Assembly: GCA_017395045.1 (NCBI GenBank)
Contig: JAFPWG010000010.1
Coordinates: 1 to 64,000 of the forward strand
Source of the DNA: Bacteroidales bacterium
GTDB lineage: Bacteria > Bacteroidota > Bacteroidia > Bacteroidales > UBA932
DNA length: 64,000 nucleotides
Reading direction: 5' to 3'
Positions within the stretch are counted from its first letter, which is position 1, and the number at the start of each line of letters is the position of its first letter. Positions 36,816-44,211 of the stretch are shown one piece after another. Below the pieces are notes generated by a model. That model saw only the letters and a program-made list of their open reading frames with translations. It was not told where the DNA came from and searched no databases. Made by a program: the position numbers and the translations under genes.

Positions 36816-37346
36816 ATGAATCTCAGCGACATCATCCTCCAGCAGGTGACCAAGAACGTGTCTGGCAGCAACCTCCAGATCCCGTCCAATGTCCAGAATC
36901 AGGTCCTGGGCGGCCTTTCCGAATCCATTCTCGGCTCCCTGACCAAGACGGCGGCCGCTCCCGGCGGTATCGACCTGATCAAGAACCTCCTGACCGGCAA
37001 GGCCGATGCGGCTTCCAGCCCGGTGACTGCACTGGCCGGCAACCTGTTCAAGAACAACATCCTGTCCAAACTGAACCTCGGCAGCGTGCTCAGCGGCGGC
37101 CTCCTCGCCCTCATCCCGAAGATCTTCGGCGGCCTGAAGGGTATCATCAAGGACAAGGACGGTGACGGCGATGTGGACCTGAACGACGTCCTCCTGACCC
37201 TGAAGGGCGGCTCCGGCAGCATCCTCGGCAGTGTCCTCGGCGGCGCGCTCGGCGGTGGCACCACCCAGAAGGCCAATACCGGCGGCAGCGTGCTCGGCAA
37301 CATCGCCGGCAGCGTTCTCGGCGGCATCTTCGGCAAGAAGAAATAA
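36816..37346 (+). CDS. Glycine/leucine-rich protein with one EF-hand-like calcium loop
   Basis: 176 residues from MNLSDIILQQ; an upstream in-frame ATG lies before the promoter. There is no signal peptide. The protein is low in complexity, rich in G, L, S and N, with repeated hydrophobic segments (SVLSGGLLALIPKIFGGL, GSVLGNIAGSVLGG). A single dockerin/EF-hand-like loop DKDGDGDVDLND is at about 127-138. The family is not recognised; similar proteins occur in Bacteroidota as hypothetical proteins. It may self-associate in or at a membrane. The codon composition is that of the host genome, so it lies outside the island. Confidence 0.75.
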   Translation: MNLSDIILQQVTKNVSGSNLQIPSNVQNQVLGGLSESILGSLTKTAAAPGGIDLIKNLLTGKADAASSPVTALAGNLFKNNILSKLNLGSVLSGGLLALIPKIFGGLKGIIKDKDGDGDVDLNDVLLTLKGGSGSILGSVLGGALGGGTTQKANTGGSVLGNIAGSVLGGIFGKKK

Positions 37347-37349
37347 GCC

Positions 37350-38456
37350 GTGGAAACCAGTTTTAAAAGGACGGCCTTCGGGACCGTCCTTTTCTTTCTT
37401 CTGCTGTCTGCCGGTCTATCCCTGCAGGCCCAGGTCTTCACTGACGCCTCCTTTTTCCCCGTGTACGGAAAGGCGTCCGAGGCGACGAAAACCCCGTACC
37501 AGCGGCTCCCAGCCGCCCTTGAGGGCGTTTCCCGTGACCCCGTCTGGTCCCTCGGCACCCAAAGTGCCGGACTGTACATCCGGTTCCGGTCCAATTCCAC
37601 GGCCATCCATGCGCGGTGGACATCCACCTATGGGAGTTGGCTTACCAACATGTGCCCGATCGGCGTGAGGGGCCTGGACCTCTATATCCTCGTGGACGGC
37701 CAATGGCGGCCGGCGGGCGTTGGGAGGCCTTCCCAGGAAAAGACGTCCAGGGACTGCCTGGTGAAAAACATGACGCCGGAGTTCCGGGAGTACATGCTGT
37801 ATCTTTCGCTCTACGATGGAATCGATTCCCTCGAGATCGGGGTCGATGAAGGGGCTGTCCTGGAAGTGGCTCAGGCGGATACGCCCCGTCGGGAGCGCCC
37901 GGTGGTGATGTATGGCACCAGCATCCTGCAGGGGTGCAGCGCGAGCCGGCCGGGCATGGCCCATACGAACATCATCTCCCGCGCCCTGGACCGCGAGGTC
38001 ATCAACCTGGGCTTCAGCGGGAACGCCCTCCTGGACCTGGAAATCGCCCGTCTGATGGCCTCTGTGCCCGATCCGGCGGTGTTCGTGCTGGATTATGCCC
38101 CCAATGCCTATGCTCCCATGATCCGGGAGCACGGCGAGGAGTTCTTCCGCATCCTCCGCGATGCGCATCCGGATGTCCCCGTCATCTTCATCGAGGACGT
38201 CATCTTCCCGCATACGCTGTTTGACAGCGCCATCCGGAAGGAAGTGGAAGATAAGAATTTCGAGCAGAGGGCCCTGTTCGAACGCTTGAAGAAGCAAGGG
38301 GAGAAAGGCATCTATTTCATCCCTGCCGCGAAGATGACCGGGCCGGACGGAGAATCCACCGCCGACACGATCCACCTGACGGACCTGGGCATGCAGCGGT
38401 ATGCGGACCTGGTCCTGCCCGTAATCCGGAAAGCGCTGCGCAAAGCGCGCAAATAA
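37350..38456 (+). CDS. SGNH/GDSL-type esterase with N-terminal beta domain
   Basis: 368 residues from a GTG three bases after the upstream stop. Residues about 30-175 form an N-terminal jelly-roll domain (SGNH_hydr_N-like, GLYIRFRSNSTAIHARW). Residues about 180-360 are the hydrolase, with S191 in YGTSI, GFSGN, and D339/H342 in DTIHLTD. It likely removes acyl groups from glycans in the periplasm. No promoter of its own is visible; expression would need read-through from 36776, yet a strong hairpin terminator overlaps its first codons (37365-37393). Confidence 0.85.
   Translation: METSFKRTAFGTVLFFLLLSAGLSLQAQVFTDASFFPVYGKASEATKTPYQRLPAALEGVSRDPVWSLGTQSAGLYIRFRSNSTAIHARWTSTYGSWLTNMCPIGVRGLDLYILVDGQWRPAGVGRPSQEKTSRDCLVKNMTPEFREYMLYLSLYDGIDSLEIGVDEGAVLEVAQADTPRRERPVVMYGTSILQGCSASRPGMAHTNIISRALDREVINLGFSGNALLDLEIARLMASVPDPAVFVLDYAPNAYAPMIREHGEEFFRILRDAHPDVPVIFIEDVIFPHTLFDSAIRKEVEDKNFEQRALFERLKKQGEKGIYFIPAAKMTGPDGESTADTIHLTDLGMQRYADLVLPVIRKALRKARK
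37365..37393 (+). terminator. Strong hairpin terminator inside the SGNH signal-peptide codons
   Basis: AAAAGGACGG and CCGTCCTTTT are perfect complements. CC/GG and a UUCG tetraloop lie between them (one bulged A), and the run CTTTTCTTTCTT follows. In reading frame it encodes residues 6-15 of the SGNH protein. It may act as a partial terminator or attenuator between the two genes. Confidence 0.7.
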
Positions 38457-38460
38457 TTGC

Positions 38461-38468
38461 TATCTTTG
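38461..38468 (+). promoter_or_regulatory. -7 promoter element of the HsdR-N/CCA/xer/hpf operon
   Basis: TATCTTTG ending exactly 8 bases before the ATG at 38477, as for rlmN and the flippase gene. Confidence 0.65.
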
Positions 38469-38476
38469 CAGCGAGA

Positions 38477-38890
38477 ATGCCGATCCACAGCGACAAGGTA
38501 TGGGACCCGCTCCGGAAAAAGAGCGTGACGCTGACCCCCGAAGAGGAGGTCCGCCAGTGGTTCATATCCGTCCTTCACGAAGGGATGAAGGTGCCCGAGC
38601 ACATGATGATGAGCGAGGTGGCCTTCCGGTGGAACGGCCTGGACTACCGGGCCGACATCCTTGTCTATGACCGGCAGGCCCGTCCGCTGATGGTCGTGGA
38701 ATGCAAGCGGCCGGAGGTGGAACTCACCCAGGAGGTGGTGGACCAGGCGCTGCGGTACAACAACGCGCTGGACGTCCGCTACATCGTGGTTACCAACGGG
38801 CCGAAGACGTTCATGTTCGAACGGGGAGCCGACGGCTTTGCGTTCATGGAGAAAGCCCCGCTTTGGGAGGATATGCTATGCCGACGATAA
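38477..38890 (+). CDS. Orphan HsdR N-terminal-type PD-(D/E)XK nuclease domain protein
   Basis: 137 residues made of one domain related to the N-terminus of type I restriction HsdR subunits. The nuclease core is RADILVYD followed by VVECKRP (D...ExK), with a QALRYNNAL helix. There is no helicase, HsdM or HsdS gene around it, so it is not a restriction system. The protein is a widespread stand-alone gene in Bacteroidota, usually beside housekeeping genes; its role is unknown, perhaps DNA repair. It overlaps the CCA-adding enzyme gene by 13 bases. Confidence 0.85.
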   Translation: MPIHSDKVWDPLRKKSVTLTPEEEVRQWFISVLHEGMKVPEHMMMSEVAFRWNGLDYRADILVYDRQARPLMVVECKRPEVELTQEVVDQALRYNNALDVRYIVVTNGPKTFMFERGADGFAFMEKAPLWEDMLCRR

Positions 38891-40314
38891 CCGAGGGATA
38901 CCTGGATGCACCGGTTTTCAAACTGGTGTCGGACGTGGCGGCCGAATTGGGCGTACGCGCCTTTGTCATAGGTGGTTATGTCCGGGATTGTTTCCTGGGA
39001 CGACCCAATACGGACATCGACATCGTGGTGGAGGGGAGCGGCATCGCCCTGGCCGAAGCCGTTGCCGAAAAAGTCCATACGAACGTCAGCGTGTTCAAGA
39101 ACTTCGGCACCGCGATGCTGCATTACAAGGGTATCGAAGTGGAGTTCGTGGGTGCGCGGAAGGAATCCTACAACCGTGACTCCCGGAAACCCATCGTGGA
39201 GGACGGTACGCTCGAAGAGGACCAACTGCGGCGTGACTTTACCATCAATGCGATGGCATTCAGCCTGTGCAAGGAGGACTTCGGCGCCCTGGTGGACCCG
39301 TTCGGCGGCATCCGGGACCTTGCGGCAGGCATCATCCGCACGCCGCTCCAGCCCGAGCAGACCTACAGCGACGACCCGCTCCGCATGCTCCGCGCCATCC
39401 GTTTCGCCGCGCAGCTCTCTACGCCGGACCAGGCCTTCGTCATCGTCCCGGAATCGCTGGCGGCGATGCGGGCGATGAAGGACCGCCTGAAGATCCTCTC
39501 TTCCGAGCGGATCGTGGAAGAGGTGAACAAGATGCTCCTTACCCGCAAACCGTCCATGGCTTTCCGTCTGATGGACGAAACGGGACTGCTGGAGCAGTTC
39601 CTCCCGCAGCTGATTCAGTTGAAAGGAGTGGAAACGGTTGAGGGTAAAGGACATAAGGAAAATTTCTCCCATACGCTGGAGGTGCTGGACCACGTGGCGG
39701 AAAGCGACGGGAACCAGAACCTCTGGCTGCGCTGGGCGGCTCTCCTGCACGATATCGGCAAGCCTGCCACGAAGCGGTACGTCCCCGGTCAGGGATGGAC
39801 CTTCCACGGGCACGAGGTCGTGGGCGAACGGATGGTTCCGAAGATCTTCCGCGACCTGAACATGCCGCAGAACGAGAAGATGAAGTACGTGCAGAAGCTC
39901 GTGGGCCTGCATCTCCGTCCCATCGCCCTGGTGGACGAGGAGGTGACGGATTCCGCCGTGCGGCGGCTCCTGTTCGACGCCGGCGACGACATCGACGACC
40001 TGATGCTCCTGTGCCATGCCGACATCACGTCCAAGAACCCGGCGAAGGTCGCCCGCCTGCACCGCAACTTCGAACTCGTCAAACGCAAGCTGGTGGAGGT
40101 GGAGGAAAAGGACGCCATCCGCAACTGGAAGAATCCCATTACGGGGGACTATGTGATGGAGGTCTTCGGCATCGGCCCGTGCAACCTGATCGGCCAGATC
40201 AAGGAAACGGTGAAGAATGCCATCCTGGACGGCCTCATTCCCAATACCTTCGAGGCTGCAGACGGCCTGATGCGTGAAAAGGCTGCGGAACTGGGGCTTA
40301 CTCCGGTAAAATGA
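38878..40314 (+). CDS. cca: CCA-adding tRNA nucleotidyltransferase with HD domain
   Basis: 478 residues from MPTITEGY, overlapping the upstream gene. The class II nucleotidyltransferase head has GGYVRD (from about 32) and the metal-binding DID (D46, D48). The RRDFTINAMAF motif and the arm DPLRMLRAIRFAAQL follow. A C-terminal HD phosphohydrolase domain has H291-D292 in LLHDIGKP. The enzyme builds or repairs the tRNA CCA end, needed here because tRNA-Lys(CUU) does not encode CCA. Cytoplasmic. Confidence 0.94.
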   Translation: MPTITEGYLDAPVFKLVSDVAAELGVRAFVIGGYVRDCFLGRPNTDIDIVVEGSGIALAEAVAEKVHTNVSVFKNFGTAMLHYKGIEVEFVGARKESYNRDSRKPIVEDGTLEEDQLRRDFTINAMAFSLCKEDFGALVDPFGGIRDLAAGIIRTPLQPEQTYSDDPLRMLRAIRFAAQLSTPDQAFVIVPESLAAMRAMKDRLKILSSERIVEEVNKMLLTRKPSMAFRLMDETGLLEQFLPQLIQLKGVETVEGKGHKENFSHTLEVLDHVAESDGNQNLWLRWAALLHDIGKPATKRYVPGQGWTFHGHEVVGERMVPKIFRDLNMPQNEKMKYVQKLVGLHLRPIALVDEEVTDSAVRRLLFDAGDDIDDLMLLCHADITSKNPAKVARLHRNFELVKRKLVEVEEKDAIRNWKNPITGDYVMEVFGIGPCNLIGQIKETVKNAILDGLIPNTFEAADGLMREKAAELGLTPVK

Positions 40315-40324
40315 TCCCCTCGTC

Positions 40325-41287
40325 ATGATTGACGCCTACCTCGCATACATCCGGGACATCCGGCGGTATTCTCCGCGGACGCAGGACATCTACCGGGATG
40401 TCCTGGAGGATTATGCCCGGTTCTGCGAAGGGAAGGTGGTGGAGTCGATGGTCCCGTCCCTGCTGCGGCGGTACGAGGCGGACTGCATGGGCCGGGGGAT
40501 GAAACCGCGGACGGTGCATCAGCATATGTCGGTACTGAGCGGATTCTGCCGCTTCCTGATGCAGAAAGGGGTGCTGGATGCCAATCCGGCCCGGAACGTG
40601 AAACGGCCCAAGATGGAGAAACGCCTGCCGGAGTTCTATCCGGAAAAGTCGATGGAGGCGTACTTCTCCGCCACCGACCACTGGGCCGGAGAGGATGAAC
40701 TGGCGATTCTCCAGAGCTATGGCCCTTCCCCGGATAGCGAAGCGGCGGTGGATCTTTACCGGAACCGGCTGCGGCGGCTCATCATCAGCCTGCTCTTCGG
40801 GACGGGAATCCGGCGGGCGGAACTCATCGGGCTGAAAGTGAATTCTTTCGACCCGGCCCGCCAGGTGCTCCGTGTGCTGGGGAAAGGGGACAAAATGAGA
40901 GAAATTCCCCTCGTCCCTTCGCTTTGTCACGAAATTTGCTTATATTTGAAAGCAGTTGAGTCGATGAGAGGCAGCCTGCCGCCTGCGGACGGACCGCTCC
41001 TCGTGACGGAAAAAGGCCGGTCCCTGTACCCCGTATATGTGGACCGGACGGTGAAGGAGGAACTCGACGGGTACGGCATCACCGGGAGGAAATCCCCCCA
41101 TGTGCTCAGGCATTCGGTTGCAACGGCCCTCCTGGACGACGGCGCCGACCTGAACTCCATCAAGGAGATGCTCGGACACGCGTCCCTCGCCGCCACGCAG
41201 GTGTACACGCACAACTCCGTCGACCGGCTGAAAAAAGTGTATAACAACGCCCATCCCAGGGCAAAAAACGGAGGCTCAAATGATTAA
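40325..41287 (+). CDS. Tyrosine recombinase XerC/XerD-like
   Basis: 320 residues. The N-terminal SAM-like domain (YSPRTQDIYRDVLEDY) is followed by the catalytic domain with R163, H259-x-x-R262, H285 and the nucleophile Y294 (QVYTHNS). The gene is embedded in a core operon between cca and hpf, the usual place for a housekeeping Xer protein in Bacteroidota rather than an element integrase. It would resolve chromosome dimers at dif with a partner Xer. The XerC versus XerD assignment is left open. The stop overlaps hpf by 8 bases. Confidence 0.88.
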   Translation: MIDAYLAYIRDIRRYSPRTQDIYRDVLEDYARFCEGKVVESMVPSLLRRYEADCMGRGMKPRTVHQHMSVLSGFCRFLMQKGVLDANPARNVKRPKMEKRLPEFYPEKSMEAYFSATDHWAGEDELAILQSYGPSPDSEAAVDLYRNRLRRLIISLLFGTGIRRAELIGLKVNSFDPARQVLRVLGKGDKMREIPLVPSLCHEICLYLKAVESMRGSLPPADGPLLVTEKGRSLYPVYVDRTVKEELDGYGITGRKSPHVLRHSVATALLDDGADLNSIKEMLGHASLAATQVYTHNSVDRLKKVYNNAHPRAKNGGSND

Positions 41288-41570
41288 TGTGAAGTCCCTG
41301 AAGTTCAATGCAGACCAGAAGCTGCTGGACTATGTAGAGAAGAAAGTCGGAAAGCTCGAGAAGTTCTTCGACAACCTCGGCGACATCGATGTCACCCTGT
41401 CTCTGCTCCCGGATCCCGACAACAAGAATGTCCGGCTCCAGACCCGTTTCCCCGGTGAAGACCTCGTTATCGAGCGCAATGCCAAGACCTTTGAGGAAGC
41501 CGTCACCGAGGCGGCCGATGCGATGAAGGAGAGAATCGTACGCGCCAAGGAAAAGAGATTTGACAAATAA
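41280..41570 (+). CDS. hpf: Ribosome hibernation-promoting factor (short HPF/RaiA)
   Basis: 96 residues, the short HPF form with only the beta-alpha-beta-beta-beta-alpha domain. The N-terminus MINVKSLKFNADQKLLDYVEKKVGKL and DLVIERNAKTFEEAVTEAADAMKE are typical. It binds the 30S decoding channel in stationary phase. It overlaps the xer gene, so translation is coupled. A terminator follows. Confidence 0.92.
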   Translation: MINVKSLKFNADQKLLDYVEKKVGKLEKFFDNLGDIDVTLSLLPDPDNKNVRLQTRFPGEDLVIERNAKTFEEAVTEAADAMKERIVRAKEKRFDK

Positions 41571-41587
41571 TCGTTGAATTCCTAGCT

Positions 41588-41614
41588 GGCGGCCTTTCAG
41601 GGCCGCCTTTTTTT
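41588..41614 (+). terminator. Rho-independent terminator after hpf
   Basis: GGCGGCC (41588-41594), loop TTTCAG, GGCCGCC (41601-41607) and seven T. Confidence 0.85.
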
Positions 41615-41891
41615 CGTATCTTTTCGATTCCTGCCAAGAAAGAAGATGGATGGCAGGGAATAAGATGTAGATCAATTTCTTACAGCGCTTCGTTCCGTTT
41701 GTCTCCAAAATGACGGGACAAAAACGGGACAAGAATCAGATTTATCAAATCAAAGAGCCGTCTGTCCGGATGCCCCGCTCAGATTACGTCTGCATCCTTC
41801 AATCACAAAGATAACAATTAGTTCCGTCTTAAGCAAGAGGGTCGGTAAGATTCCTCCCTTCCCCGGTTCTGACGCCTTCCGTCCCGCTGGG

Positions 41892-41930
41892 TCAGAGTAC
41901 CATGAAAACACCCGAGATCGGGTACTCTGA
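41892..41930. repeat. Inverted repeat in the gene-free part of the mobile region
   Basis: TCAGAGTACC (41892-41901) and GGTACTCTGA (41921-41930) are perfect reverse complements with 19 bases between. It could be a recombinase or HTH-protein site of the former element. Confidence 0.6.
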
Positions 41931-42297
41931 TACCCTCGCCGAAAAAAGTTGAAATTTTTTTTTGATGGCACTTTCTTCTCCGACGTTGCCATCTTTCCTG
42001 TCGTGCATTGTACAAGACGGTGCCTTCCATTTTGCCGCCTGTTTTGCCGCATTAGTTATGCCGGGACTGTACAACCGGCGTCTCCGTCACGTCCTCAATC
42101 TCACTTGACTATCCGTTTCGACAGGTGCACCGGATGCCATGTTTCCGGGGCATCCTTTGTACATCCGATTTGCCGTACGGGTCCAGTCGGATTTGCCATG
42201 CCGACTCCGTGAAAGTGTCGGCAAAAGTTGTCTTTGTGTCGCACCTAACACGCTGTGCACCAACATTATACGCTTGTTTATTTAGAGATTTATTCCA

Positions 42298-42305
42298 TAT
42301 CTTTG
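42298..42305 (+). promoter_or_regulatory. -7 promoter element of the HTH gene pair
   Basis: TATCTTTG, 40 bases before the ATG at 42346, the only promoter-like element upstream of the two HTH genes. Confidence 0.6.
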
Positions 42306-42345
42306 CAACGCAAATGAGACACGAAAACTCTAAAATACAGCGAAT

Positions 42346-42693
42346 ATGTCAGAAGTAAACGAAACCAAGAAAAACCAGGCCGTCCATGAGGGCGACCGCA
42401 AGTTCACGGACCTTCAGTCGAGGGTCCAGACCCTGGAGAACCTCTGCTACTCCGCGAAGGAGGTTCTGAATCTTGAGGAAGCCGCCTGTTTCCTGGGCAT
42501 CGCCAAGAGCACGCTCTACAAGATGACCCACGAGAACCGGATTCCATTCTACAAGCCTGCGGGCAAGTTGATCTATTTCGAGAAGAGCGTCCTGCTGGAC
42601 TGGATCCGCAGCAACCGCGTCATGTCCGAGGCGGAGATACAGGAAGCGGCCCGGAAGAAACTCATTGAACTCAATTCACAAACAAGCCGATGA
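42346..42693 (+). CDS. Excisionase/MerR-like helix-turn-helix protein
   Basis: 115 residues. A charged, coiled N-terminal 40 residues is followed by a winged HTH of the AlpA/excisionase type (LNLEEAACFLGIAKSTLYKMTHENRIPFYKPAGKLIYFEKSVLLDWI, quoted in parts: EEAACFLGIAKSTLYKM at about 45-61 and IYFEKSVLLDWI). Such genes regulate or excise Bacteroidota integrative elements. The integrase that would normally accompany it is missing. It overlaps the next gene by 4 bases. Confidence 0.8.
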   Translation: MSEVNETKKNQAVHEGDRKFTDLQSRVQTLENLCYSAKEVLNLEEAACFLGIAKSTLYKMTHENRIPFYKPAGKLIYFEKSVLLDWIRSNRVMSEAEIQEAARKKLIELNSQTSR

Positions 42694-43118
42694 TGGAACA
42701 GACGATTTCCTACAGCCTCATCCTGACCAAGGACCAGGCTGACTATCTCTCCGCGAGCAAGCAAGGGATCAACCGTATGCAGGCCCTGGTGTCCCTGATC
42801 AATCTCACCCGAACCGCCGAAGGGACGTACGAGAAGAAAGGTTTCACTACCACCGTCCATGTCGGCCAGTTCGTCGCCTCCGAGGTGGAACTTTCCCACC
42901 TGTGGAAGTGCGACCGGAAGACGGTTTCCAGAGTACTAGACCAGATGAACCAGGTGGGACTTGTCTCAACCGTCCAGAACAACCGGACGAGCATCCATAC
43001 CCTGCTCTGCGTTGCGAGCTGGTATATCGACGGCCGGTCCGTCAGGAACGGTTTCTACAAGAGACTGTCTGACCGGAGTGTCGGGAATTTGAACGAAGGG
43101 AAAGGAAGGATGGGCTGA
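42690..43118 (+). CDS. HTH protein of mobilizable-element type, function unknown
   Basis: 142 residues. The central part (about 55-100) reads as a winged helix: VASEVELSHLWKCDRKTVSRVLDQMNQVGLV, given in pieces as ELSHLWKCDRKTVSRVL and MNQVGLVSTV. No membrane segment or signal is seen. Genes of this kind follow the excisionase-like gene in Bacteroidota mobilizable elements and may be replication or mobilization regulators. It is translationally coupled to the upstream gene. Confidence 0.65.
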   Translation: MMEQTISYSLILTKDQADYLSASKQGINRMQALVSLINLTRTAEGTYEKKGFTTTVHVGQFVASEVELSHLWKCDRKTVSRVLDQMNQVGLVSTVQNNRTSIHTLLCVASWYIDGRSVRNGFYKRLSDRSVGNLNEGKGRMG

Positions 43119-43348
43119 GGGCGTGCTCCAGGCCTTCCATATCGTCCCTGATAGGATCAAACCACGTCTGCACATGAAACGACGAAACCAAGAAATCGCA
43201 TTCCTCACAACTCCGGCAGTAGTGTCCAACAATGGCCTCTTGCCTGCTCCCTGGCTCGCACCGTTTTCCCTCCTTTTCAACAACCTTTTTTGCCGGATCT
43301 GGCTTGCCGACGGATGGCACATTGGTATGTCGCGTAAAGGGACATGCA

Positions 43349-43600
43349 TATTGAGTTACCAGTTTCCCTTTTTTGATGGCAGAAAAGGGCAAGCCCTAAA
43401 GAACGGGGTGTTGGATTGTGCCGGATTTGAGCCGCCCCGGGAAACCGCCTCATCGGCCCGGCAAAACCTCCGTATTAACCGGCACTCTGCCAACATCAGC
43501 TTGCTGGATTCGTGGCAAATCTCCACCATGCTTATACATAGGTGGGTATTGAGTTACCCCGACGCCTTCGGTGTCGGCAAAACCCGGGCAAGCCCGGTGG
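43349..43600. repeat. Paired 12-base repeats with adjacent hairpins (oriT-like)
   Basis: TATTGAGTTACC occurs at 43349-43360 and 43547-43558. The second copy is followed directly by two hairpins: CCGAC/GTCGG (43559-43577) and CCGGG/CCCGG (43584-43597). The interval 43119-43757 contains no convincing gene. A short conserved site beside hairpins resembles a nicking region, but no relaxase is present. Confidence 0.45.
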
Positions 43601-43727
43601 ACAAGAGAACCACGGGAATGCCAAGCAGGCGATCCGCCGCAGGTTGGGATTCTGAATGGGAAAGCACGGAGGAAATCTTCGGTTCAACAGTTGACCTCTG
43701 GACGGCATTTGTTTCCGAGAAAAACAT

Positions 43728-43735
43728 TAACTTTG
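43728..43735 (+). promoter_or_regulatory. -7 promoter element of the DUF1016 fragment
   Basis: TAACTTTG with a TTTG at 43708-43711 as possible -33 element, 22 bases upstream of the ATG at 43758. Confidence 0.6.
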
Positions 43736-43790
43736 TTCATCTGCAGCTATTCGCGAAATGCAAGACAGTATTCACAGAAATGGTTGCCCT

Positions 43791-44211
43791 ATGGACAAGA
43801 TAGAACCCAAATACATCCAGGCCGTCGAACTAATCAAGAAGGCCATCCTCCAGAGCCAGTACAAAGCCATCCGGCTTGCCAATCAGGAGCAACTCAAGTT
43901 GTACTTCGGCATTGGCCGGTACATTTCCGAGAACTCCAGAAATGGTTTCTGGGGCACGGGAGCGCTGGAAATCATTAGCGCCCAACTCAAAAACGACCTC
44001 CCGGGTTTGATGGGTTTCGGAGTGAGCAGTTTGAAAAATATGCGCATCTTTTACGAAGCCTGGGCAACGCTTGAAGAGAAATCGCCAACTGCGATTGGCG
44101 ATTTACAACTTCTGGAAAATGAGCCGATTACAATTCGCCAACCGCAATTGTCGAATTTGGATGGCTTCCCGATGCAAGAGTTCTTTGCAGTGCCGTTTAC
44201 GCACCACATCC
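43791..44211 (+). pseudogene. DUF1016 (YhcG-like) N-terminal fragment, cut at a deletion scar
   Basis: The frame starting MDKIEPKYIQAVE (an in-frame ATG at 43758 is the alternative) matches the N-terminal domain of DUF1016/YhcG-type proteins (ANQEQLKLYFGIGRYISENS, FWGTGALEIISAQL). The conserved FFAVPFTHHI that leads into the PD-(D/E)XK nuclease domain is reached at about 44208. There the sequence jumps without a stop into rhaD in another frame, so the nuclease half is lost and the frame adds about 25 unrelated residues ending at 44285. Confidence 0.8.

Noticed and set aside
38477-38890. Type I restriction-modification system
   Set aside because: Only the HsdR N-terminal domain is present; no helicase, methylase or specificity gene nearby.
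40941-40948. TATATTTG promoter-like element inside the xer gene
   Set aside because: Lies in coding sequence 330 bases from hpf with poor spacing to a -33 element; may be chance, so not listed as a promoter.
40325-41287. Xer recombinase as integrase of the neighbouring mobile region
   Set aside because: It is translationally coupled to hpf and preceded by cca, the standard chromosomal context, and a terminator separates it from the mobile remnants.
43123-43803. 226-codon plus-strand frame downstream of the second HTH gene
   Set aside because: No family resemblance and odd composition; the repeats and hairpins in it fit a non-coding mobilisation region better.
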